Of a stretch of DNA of 64,000 nt, positions 18,101 to 24,200 are shown in pieces. Position numbers and translations under genes: made by a program. The stretch is from Bdellovibrio sp. 22V (GTDB lineage: Bacteria > Bdellovibrionota > Bdellovibrionia > Bdellovibrionales > Bdellovibrionaceae). Position 1 is the first letter of the stretch. Each line of letters opens with the position of its first letter. The notes below the pieces were generated by a model, which did no database searches, was not told the origin of the DNA, and worked only from the letters and a program-made list of their open reading frames with translations. The DNA is taken from positions 1,612,001 to 1,676,000 of the forward strand of contig NZ_CP125854.1 of NCBI RefSeq assembly GCF_030169785.1. The letters are read 5' to 3'.

Positions 18101-21100
18101 GACGTATTTAAAGCAGACTCTGGTAGTTCTGCTTTTTTCATTTTTAGCGCTGACCGGTTGTGACTCCAAATTAGGGGAGGATCCTCCTCCGCCAGACAGT
18201 CATGAATTGGGCGGCACCAAGTGTTTGTCTGACATGAGTCCCGTCGTGAAAGCCTTCGTGCAAGGTGACGCCCGTCGCGAAGACATCGAGGCCAGTTGGG
18301 ACTGTGTAGGGACGGCTGTCGAGACTTTCAAACGCTATGTGCGCGGAAGTTCGGCTGATCGTTATACTCCGCAAGAGCTTGCGACGTTTCTGGAAAACAA
18401 CTTCTTGGATCGTTCAAAGAACGAAAAAATCTCTGTTGGTTTGCAGACTGAATTCATGAAGTTAAAACAAGTTTTCATCGGCGGCAGCGGCGATCACATC
18501 ACACGTGACGAAATTGATAAACTTCTCGATCTTTTTAAAAACTTCCGTACGCTGACAGTCGGCTTGAATCCTTACATGAAGGTTCTTTCTTTGAACTGGG
18601 CCGTTGGTGATTCAAGCAAATTACAAAGAGACGTCCGTTATTTCGAAGAGGCCAACAAAGAAGTGCAAAACGCCGCGCGCTTGTTGGCGAGTTTGATTGA
18701 AAAGAATGGGAAAAGCTATCAGCTCTCTGACTTTGTCGTATTGCTTGACGAGTTGGGCTTGTTCTTCGGCGAGAAGTGGGAATTCCCGCAAGTCATCGCC
18801 AAATACATGCCTGTGGTTAAAAAGGTAAAACGAGCTTTAGCGGGCGGAAGTGAAAACTCCATTGCTCCAAATGAGTGGGGGCGCTTCGCTCTTTTAGGAT
18901 CTCGCGGATACATCCAGTATCTTCGCTATTACTATTTCATCAAGTCCGTACCGGAAACGGGCACGGGCTATCGCCTGTCTTATCTTTCCCGCACGGTGGA
19001 AGACGTTCTTTCTGTTTTCCAGGATCTTGTCGCGCAAAAGCCGGAAGGCGTTGTTTCTCGTGACGAGGTGACGGAGCTTCTAAAAACTCTGCAAGTCGTA
19101 TGGCCGGAGTTCAAAGTTTCTAACAATCTGGTTTTTGAGTCGATGAAAGTGAAACAGCTTTTCTTCGGCGGCAGTGTCGATTCCTTCACCACGACGGATT
19201 TCGAAACGGCCCGTCTGAAAGTCAGCCGCATTAAAACTTTGATTGAACGTTTCCTGCCTTATTACTCCATTTATGGACGTGAGTGGGAGCCGGATATCTA
19301 TGAAACAGATGAAGCGCAAAAGCTCTTTATGGAATCCCAGTTCGTGCTTGAAGCCACCGTGCGCGAAGCGGGAAGTCTGTTTGAAGGTTCCTATGATTTG
19401 CAAGACCTGCACTCGCTTGTAAAAGAAGCGGAAGTTCTTTATCCGCCCAAAGAAGACAGTTACGCGGATCAAGTGAAGAAATACCTTCCGCTTATTATCG
19501 ATACGAAGAACATGATTCTTGGCGGTAACGACTCGTCTTTGCGTAAAGGCAACTGGAGTGTCTTGCTCGGGTTCGCAGCCCGTTTTTATTCTGATTTCTT
19601 GTATTACGATTACTTCCTTAAAGAGAAAACTTTGAAAGAGCCGCTCAGTATCAGTTTCTGGTCGGTGTTTTCGAATCAAAGTTTGAACATCGTTCGCGAT
19701 CTTCTTTTGATTAAGAAACAGACGAATCAATTTCACAAGGCCGAACTCGCAAAAATCGTTCAGCACTTGGTAGAGCTTGAGGTTTTACCAAAGGGGCTTA
19801 AACCCGAATCTATCGATCAGCTTCTTTCCGTTGTTTTGAATAATGTGCTGTTCCCGCCGGAGCAACGCCTGCAAGGCTATAAGCCCGATGCACTGACGTT
19901 GGCATCCGTCGAGCATGTTCGTACTGAATTGCAAATCTGGCTTGATACGGAACTTTATATTGCTCGTTTGACAGAGCGTTGGGCGCCGTCAGAAGGTATC
20001 TCGCAAAAAAGTTTCCTTGAAAGTTTGAAAAACGAAACGCAGTTGCAAGCGGACAACTCGTTTGCGCAAATCGGTTTGCGTGAATTGCAAATGTCTGTGC
20101 AAAGTCCGGTGTCGATCACAATGGATATCGAAACGCGCGTTCCAATCTCGAACAAGATTGAACACCTGTTTACAGAAAAGAGCATGCGTCAGCTTAATTT
20201 GAATCGCGCTCTTTCCCGCGTGCTTTTGCGCTCTTTCACAGGAGATAAAGCGCGCCTGGATAAATACGAAGGGGTAAATCTTGAAGAGACGCAAGGGGCC
20301 TTCATGGCTTTGCGTCCTGTGCTAGTTGAAATCGGTCTTTTGAATGCGAAGAATACGACGTTTGCGTCTTCGCGTTTCCGTGAGGCCAATATCTTCGTTC
20401 CGCATTCAGACGGAAATAGTTTGGCGTCGTATACAGAAATGACGGATTTGATCGGTATGATCTGGTCGGGCGTGAATATCAACTCGATGTTGCGTAAAGA
20501 GCTGATCCGCGTGTGCTTTAACGGCAACGAAGATATTACAGATGAGTCGCTTGTTTCCCTCAGCTGCGCGCGCGCGGCTTATAAGGATGCGATGCCCACA
20601 GCCATGGCATCGATGCCAGAGTACGTGAAGTTCCAAAAGAAAGCGTCCAAAGACGATTGGGCTTTCTATATGAACAATATCTTTAAAGCCGCAGGTTATG
20701 TTCCGAACAGCAAGAGCATGGCGATGGTCGAAGATATTTCTCTGGCGCCGCATGTGATTCAGTATATCGAAATGATTTATGCGCGCTTTGATAAGAATAA
20801 AGACGGCTTCTTGTCGACGGCGGAATCAATCAAAGCTTATCCGGCGTTCAAGGGTATCTTGATGGAGCTTGCCGGGGATTTAGTGAAAAAGGGTACTCTG
20901 AAAGAAAGCGATCTTTTAGATGTGTTCACGTTCATTCTTCGTTACGGAAAGCCGCCAGAGTCCTTAAAGGAAAAAGCGCAGTTCATGTTCTTCTGGAAGG
21001 GCAAGCGCGATAAATGGGATGTGTGGGCGGATCGTATCCAATTGTCACAAATCCTGGGGTACATTGCGGATCAAGTCGCCAAGGGCACAACGAAAAGAAT

Positions 21101-21197
21101 CATGTTTACAGAAGAAGATGAAGACGCTGTTAAGAAAGCGAAGCCGGGTTCTAGTCAAGAACCCGTTGGTTCTCAATCTTCGCCGCCGTCACCGTAG
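18090..21197 (+). CDS. Module A giant EF-hand lipoprotein (1035 aa)
   Basis: A lipobox L-T-G-C with C24 marks a lipoprotein. The body is largely helical and contains a recurring element K-x-x-F/L-x-G-G-S/N at about residues 125-133, 247-254, 355-362 and 473-480, spaced 108-121 residues. A degenerate copy lies near residue 85, so the N-terminal half looks like tandem repeats of about 115 residues. Near the C-terminus D901 to E912 is a canonical EF-hand loop (D-K-N-K-D-G-F-L-S-T-A-E), and a degenerate EF-like loop (S-D-G-N-S at about residue 770) precedes it. The paralogue is the 767-residue gene at 51055. It is translationally coupled to the barrel upstream. The 3' end overlaps the convergent lipoprotein gene by 47 bases. 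Confidence 0.93.
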   Translation: MFSKTYLKQTLVVLLFSFLALTGCDSKLGEDPPPPDSHELGGTKCLSDMSPVVKAFVQGDARREDIEASWDCVGTAVETFKRYVRGSSADRYTPQELATFLENNFLDRSKNEKISVGLQTEFMKLKQVFIGGSGDHITRDEIDKLLDLFKNFRTLTVGLNPYMKVLSLNWAVGDSSKLQRDVRYFEEANKEVQNAARLLASLIEKNGKSYQLSDFVVLLDELGLFFGEKWEFPQVIAKYMPVVKKVKRALAGGSENSIAPNEWGRFALLGSRGYIQYLRYYYFIKSVPETGTGYRLSYLSRTVEDVLSVFQDLVAQKPEGVVSRDEVTELLKTLQVVWPEFKVSNNLVFESMKVKQLFFGGSVDSFTTTDFETARLKVSRIKTLIERFLPYYSIYGREWEPDIYETDEAQKLFMESQFVLEATVREAGSLFEGSYDLQDLHSLVKEAEVLYPPKEDSYADQVKKYLPLIIDTKNMILGGNDSSLRKGNWSVLLGFAARFYSDFLYYDYFLKEKTLKEPLSISFWSVFSNQSLNIVRDLLLIKKQTNQFHKAELAKIVQHLVELEVLPKGLKPESIDQLLSVVLNNVLFPPEQRLQGYKPDALTLASVEHVRTELQIWLDTELYIARLTERWAPSEGISQKSFLESLKNETQLQADNSFAQIGLRELQMSVQSPVSITMDIETRVPISNKIEHLFTEKSMRQLNLNRALSRVLLRSFTGDKARLDKYEGVNLEETQGAFMALRPVLVEIGLLNAKNTTFASSRFREANIFVPHSDGNSLASYTEMTDLIGMIWSGVNINSMLRKELIRVCFNGNEDITDESLVSLSCARAAYKDAMPTAMASMPEYVKFQKKASKDDWAFYMNNIFKAAGYVPNSKSMAMVEDISLAPHVIQYIEMIYARFDKNKDGFLSTAESIKAYPAFKGILMELAGDLVKKGTLKESDLLDVFTFILRYGKPPESLKEKAQFMFFWKGKRDKWDVWADRIQLSQILGYIADQVAKGTTKRIMFTEEDEDAVKKAKPGSSQEPVGSQSSPPSP

Positions 21198-21792
21198 CAT
21201 TTTGTAAGATCATACCAACAAAAGTTCCGCCAGCGCGGGTATTGGGAAGAGCCGGAGAGATATCTCCTGCGTTCTCGCTGTAAATATCCGCAGTGGCGAC
21301 AGAGTATTCCACCATATTTCGACGCCAGATAATGACTGTCGCTTTCGTGCCGACGTTATGAACTTCCACAATCAAGTCTAAGGATGTCGGGAACAAAAAC
21401 GTCAAATTCGCATTGTTCATTGTGGATGAAGAGGAATTATTGCGGATCGTCCCAGTCACACTCGCGCCAGAGCGGGCGAATTGAATCTGAATGCCGTCAA
21501 TAGCTGGAATATTCGAGTTCACCGCATAGAAAACGACAGTCACAGTGCTCATCGCAATTGTGTCGTTGAGCGAAGCCTTAAACGCGATCGATTTACTGGA
21601 ATAATTGACGAGGGTTTCTGTGAAACGAATAGTTCCGGTGCCGTGAACCGCTGTCGAGTCGGCTTGAGAGAACGAGCCGGTCACAATAGTGTAGCTATCA
21701 AGGCCCGTAATATCTTGCACTTCAGCAGGCGCACAGCCTGCCAAAGTAAGAGCACCTAAAATGAAAAGGGATTTTAGAATGAATTTTTCCAC
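21151..21792 (-). CDS. Small lipoprotein (213 aa), unknown function
   Basis: The signal peptide ends in the canonical lipobox L-A-G-C with C20. The mature part is beta-rich (many Thr/Ser/Val strands, few charged residues) and resembles an immunoglobulin- or jelly-roll-like domain, but I do not recognise the family. Its 3' end overlaps the convergent giant lipoprotein gene by 47 bases, and its 5' end overlaps the end of dcd by 19 bases, so it is probably the third gene of the rpmG-dcd transcript. Confidence 0.85.
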   Translation of the reverse strand: MEKFILKSLFILGALTLAGCAPAEVQDITGLDSYTIVTGSFSQADSTAVHGTGTIRFTETLVNYSSKSIAFKASLNDTIAMSTVTVVFYAVNSNIPAIDGIQIQFARSGASVTGTIRNNSSSSTMNNANLTFLFPTSLDLIVEVHNVGTKATVIIWRRNMVEYSVATADIYSENAGDISPALPNTRAGGTFVGMILQNATVTAAKIENQRVLD

Positions 21793-22310
21793 ATCATTGA
21801 CTCTACCGGCATCGGTTTTTTGTCGTTGTACTTAGCGGAAGGCTTAACATTATAAGGAGTTAAAATGTCACCCTTCACTTCAAAGTATATCAACTGACCG
21901 ATCGGCATTCCAGTATAAACACGAACAGGCTGTTTTACTGAAATTTCCAGAGTCCAATAGTTGCAAAAACCGACGTCTCCCTTGCCAGCAGTGGCATGGA
22001 TGTCGATTCCGAGACGACCGACGCTTGATTTCCCTTCTAAAAATGGGACGTGTTTCAGAGTCTCAGTGTACTCTAAAGTAACGCCCAAATAGAGGGTGTC
22101 TGGCATAAGAACATAGCCCTCTTCAGGAATCTCAAACGAGCGAATCTTGTTATGCTTCTTCGCGTCCAACACTTTCTCTTCGTAGACAGCGAGAGTCTTC
22201 CCTAAGTGAACATCGTAAGAGTTCGTTCCTAGGCACTCTCTGCGGAAAGGTTCTACTTTAATAGAACCTTCAGTCATACACTCGAGAATTTGTTGATCCG
22301 TAAGAATCAT
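21774..22310 (-). CDS. dcd: dCTP deaminase
   Basis: The 178-residue protein matches Dcd, which deaminates dCTP to dUTP in pyrimidine deoxynucleotide synthesis. Recognisable blocks are LEGKSSVGRLGIDIHATAG (residues 91-109) for nucleotide binding, and E122 in W-T-L-E-I as the catalytic glutamate. The length fits the family (about 180-195). Its ATG overlaps the stop of rpmG by one base (TAATG), so translation is coupled to that of ribosomal protein L33. The 3' end overlaps the small lipoprotein gene by 19 bases. Confidence 0.96.
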   Translation of the reverse strand: MILTDQQILECMTEGSIKVEPFRRECLGTNSYDVHLGKTLAVYEEKVLDAKKHNKIRSFEIPEEGYVLMPDTLYLGVTLEYTETLKHVPFLEGKSSVGRLGIDIHATAGKGDVGFCNYWTLEISVKQPVRVYTGMPIGQLIYFEVKGDILTPYNVKPSAKYNDKKPMPVESMMWKNSF

Positions 22311-22489
22311 TACTTAGTTTCTCTGTGGATTGTGTGGCGCTTCAAGTTTGGATTGTACTTTTTCTTTTCCAAACGGCTTGGAGTTTTAGTTTTGTTCTTA
22401 GTCGTAGTGTAACGAGAAACAGGCTTGCCTTCTGCGCGAGCTTCAGTGCACTCGAGAGTGATGATAATTCTTCCTGACTTTTTAGCCAT
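22310..22489 (-). CDS. rpmG: 50S ribosomal protein L33
   Basis: The ATG at 22489 is chosen over the longer frame at 22525; it begins [14 protein letters not shown], the usual L33 start. The 59 residues include the T-T-K-N-K motif and the basic K-Y-N-P[12 protein letters not shown] end of L33. Only one cysteine remains, so this is a zinc-free (C-minus) form. It is a small component of the large ribosomal subunit. It heads the rpmG-dcd-lipoprotein unit. The divergent upstream region contains an inverted repeat at 22548-22574. Confidence 0.96.
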   Translation of the reverse strand: MAKKSGRIIITLECTEARAEGKPVSRYTTTKNKTKTPSRLEKKKYNPNLKRHTIHRETK

Positions 22490-22547
22490 TGCGGTACCCC
22501 TTAAAATGAACTTTTGTATTGCCATGCGTAATGTGGAAAAAATGACA

Positions 22548-22574
22548 ATACCTTTTCAAAGGGGGTCAAGGTAT
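22548..22574. promoter_or_regulatory. Inverted repeat in the rpmG / ChaN-like divergent region
   Basis: ATACCTT (22548-22554) and AAGGTAT (22568-22574) form 7-base arms with a 13-base spacer in the 136-base region between two divergent genes. On the minus strand a TTGACC just inside the right arm could be a -35 element for rpmG. The repeat could be an operator. No matching regulator is identified. Confidence 0.3.
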
Positions 22575-22625
22575 CAAAGGAAAAAGGAAACTTCAACAGA
22601 CAATTGCGGTCTAGAAGGAGAATTC

Positions 22626-23504
22626 GTGAACTCTTTAAGCCTTTTCCTCGTATCTGTGCTCTTGTCAGCCTGTGCCCATGCCCAATCAACGGGCATTTTA
22701 CGCGGAAACGACCATCAGGCGGTCACTTTAGAGGATTCAGTGAGTTCTGTTCAACCTGGCTCCATCATTGTAATCGGAGAAAACCACGGATTTAAAGAAC
22801 ATCAAAATCAGCAAGTCGCGATTATGCAGGCTCTGCGCGCTCGCGGGCTGAAGGTCTCCGTGGGAATGGAATTTTTTACATATACTCAACAAAGTCTCGT
22901 CGACTCTTATAGACAAGGTTCTTTGACGGAAGCTGATTTCCTTAAGGCCGTTCAGTGGGGCAGTCCCTCTTATGATTACTATCGTGATCAAGCCGTATTT
23001 CCGAATCTTGCTGAGGGCTCTGCGACGCTGGCCTTGAATGCGCCTCGTGGTTTGACTGGAAAAGTCGCGAAACAAGGGTTGTCCTCTTTAACTCCGGAAG
23101 AAAATCGTTTGCTCCCGCCGCAGTTCTCTTTGGGACGTGACTCTTATAAACAAAGGTTTTTGGGTATGATGCCGCACCTGCCTTCGCCGGAAGCGGGGGA
23201 GAGATACTTTGCTGCCCAGTCGATTTGGGATGACACCATGGCGTGGAGGGCGACAGATTTTATCACGGCTCATCCAGAACAGGTCTTAGTGATTGTTGTG
23301 GGGGAATTCCATGTCCAATTTGGCGGAGGTCTTCCGGATCGTTTGCGCGCCCGTGCTCCGCAAGTTCCGGTGTTGACGTTCTCGCAAGTAAATACAGACG
23401 GCCTTAGTGAGGACGAGATTTCTCAGGAAATCGCCCCATCCTTGAGTGAGGGGCCTCGTGCTGATTTCTTGTGGCTCGCGCCCGCAAAAAGTCTAGGGTT
23501 GTAA
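22626..23504 (+). CDS. ChaN-like haem/iron-associated lipoprotein
   Basis: The true start is the GTG at 22626, with GGAG 6 bases upstream; the longer frame would run through the rpmG promoter region. The 292 residues begin with a lipoprotein signal (L-S-A-C, C16). The G-E-N-H block (residues 51-54), the G-M-E-F-F segment and the L-A-L-N-A-P-R segment match the ChaN family (PF04187), whose Campylobacter member is an iron-regulated haem-binding lipoprotein. Family membership is fairly clear; haem binding here is inferred. It lies upstream of a CheY-like gene and, beyond a terminator, a TonB-dependent receptor. Confidence 0.88.
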   Translation: MNSLSLFLVSVLLSACAHAQSTGILRGNDHQAVTLEDSVSSVQPGSIIVIGENHGFKEHQNQQVAIMQALRARGLKVSVGMEFFTYTQQSLVDSYRQGSLTEADFLKAVQWGSPSYDYYRDQAVFPNLAEGSATLALNAPRGLTGKVAKQGLSSLTPEENRLLPPQFSLGRDSYKQRFLGMMPHLPSPEAGERYFAAQSIWDDTMAWRATDFITAHPEQVLVIVVGEFHVQFGGGLPDRLRARAPQVPVLTFSQVNTDGLSEDEISQEIAPSLSEGPRADFLWLAPAKSLGL

Positions 23505-23567
23505 AGATTCTTTGAGATTCGCCACGGGTTTTTTAGAATAAGAGGAACTTTGAAGGAGTTCACCTCT

Positions 23568-23975
23568 ATGTTTCCTCTTGAGACCCGTATCCTCGTCATC
23601 GATGACATGCCTTCTATCCGTGATTTGGTTAAGAACACATTAAAGGCCATGGGCTATAAAAACATTCAAGAAGCTGGCGATGGCGAAGAGGGATTAAAAA
23701 TTCTTCTGCAAAGCAACTCTGTCGGAACAAGCATTCAGCTTGTGATTTCTGATTGGAACATGCCGAAAATGAAAGGCTTGGATTTGTTGAAGCAAGTGCG
23801 CGCCACGGCGGAGTGGGCGAATCTGCCGTTTGTGCTTTTGACTTCCGAGTCCGAGCGCGATCAAGTGACAGAGGCAGTCTTAGCCGGAGTCTCTCAATAT
23901 ATTGTGAAACCTTTTTCCGCAAAAATCTTTGAAGACAAATTGAAAGCGGCCTACGCGAAACACAACAAAGCGTAA
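23568..23975 (+). CDS. CheY-like single-domain response regulator
   Basis: The ATG at 23568 is preferred to a TTG at 23550, because the latter lies within the AAGGAG ribosome binding region. The 135 residues form one receiver domain: D12-D13 acidic pair, phospho-acceptor D62 in ISDWNMP, T92 in LLTSE and K114 in VKPF are all present. There is no output domain, so it acts like CheY by protein contact. The W-N-M-P and A-K-I-F-E features are typical of chemotaxis-type CheY. The partner kinase could be the CheA-like protein at 26282, but the sequence does not show this. Confidence 0.94.
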   Translation: MFPLETRILVIDDMPSIRDLVKNTLKAMGYKNIQEAGDGEEGLKILLQSNSVGTSIQLVISDWNMPKMKGLDLLKQVRATAEWANLPFVLLTSESERDQVTEAVLAGVSQYIVKPFSAKIFEDKLKAAYAKHNKA

Positions 23976-23981
23976 AGTCGA

Positions 23982-24011
23982 TTGACTTAAAGTCTGTCCC
24001 TCTAATATATA
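23982..24011 (+). promoter_or_regulatory. Possible sigma-70-type promoter before the TPP riboswitch
   Basis: TTGACT (23982-23987) is followed after 15-18 bases by TAATATATA (24003-24011), a plausible -35/-10 pair. If used, transcription would start near 24017 and the transcript would first carry the hairpin at 24023-24048, then the riboswitch. It is proposed from consensus only. Confidence 0.35.
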
Positions 24012-24022
24012 GCAGAACTAAG

Positions 24023-24050
24023 AAACGGCTCTTTTATAAGAGCCGTTTTT
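24023..24050 (+). terminator. Strong intrinsic terminator overlapping the riboswitch 5' edge
   Basis: AAACGGCTCTT (24023-24033) pairs perfectly with AAGAGCCGTTT (24038-24048) across a TTAT loop, with T through 24050. It ends the CheY-like transcript. Its T-run provides the 5' strand of the riboswitch P1 helix (24047-24053), so the two structures share bases. Confidence 0.85.
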
Positions 24051-24132
24051 GCTAGGGGTGTTGTCATGAACGTGACGACTGAGAAAAACCCTTTGAACCT
24101 GAAAGAGATAATGCTCGCGCAGGGAAGCAAAA
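24047..24132 (+). ncRNA. TPP riboswitch (THI element)
   Basis: All core elements are present in order. P1 is TTTTGCT (24047-24053) paired with AGCAAAA (24126-24132). GGGG at 24055 faces ACCC at 24088 (P2). P3 is GTTGTCA/TGACGAC (24060-24066, 24073-24079). CTGAGA is at 24079-24084, GAACCTGA at 24095-24102, GATAATG at 24107-24113 and the closing AGGGAA at 24121-24126. This family binds thiamin pyrophosphate and represses thiamin synthesis or transport genes. It lies 68 bases before the true start of a TonB-dependent receptor gene. An ATG at 24066 inside P3 is in frame with that gene but cannot be its start. Confidence 0.95.
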
Positions 24133-24177
24133 CAAGTTCTATCGTCAGTCCTTATGACTTCCTTAGACTTGCCAATG

Positions 24178-24198
24178 CCTCTTCGCGAAAGGAAGAGG
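24178..24198 (+). promoter_or_regulatory. Shine-Dalgarno sequestering hairpin (riboswitch expression platform)
   Basis: CCTCTTC (24178-24184) pairs perfectly with GAAGAGG (24192-24198) across GCGAAAG. The 3' arm contains the purine-rich ribosome binding site two bases before the ATG at 24201. An alternative partner CTTCCTT (24158-24164) could pair with AAGGAAG (24189-24195). This suggests translational control by TPP. No U-rich terminator is seen in the leader. Confidence 0.7.
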
Positions 24199-24200
24199 AT

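Noticed and set aside
22425-22625. Longer start for the ChaN-like gene
   Set aside because: It would run antisense into rpmG and place about 67 residues ahead of a good lipoprotein signal; the GTG at 22626 has GGAG at the right distance.
24047-24132. Cobalamin or other riboswitch class upstream of the TonB receptor
   Set aside because: TonB receptors often have cobalamin riboswitches, but the sequence carries the THI-box core, not the cobalamin B12-box.
24066-24200. Upstream in-frame extension of the TonB receptor starting inside the riboswitch
   Set aside because: The ATG at 24066 lies in P3 of the TPP aptamer, and the segment has no signal peptide features, while a good site and signal peptide start at 24201.
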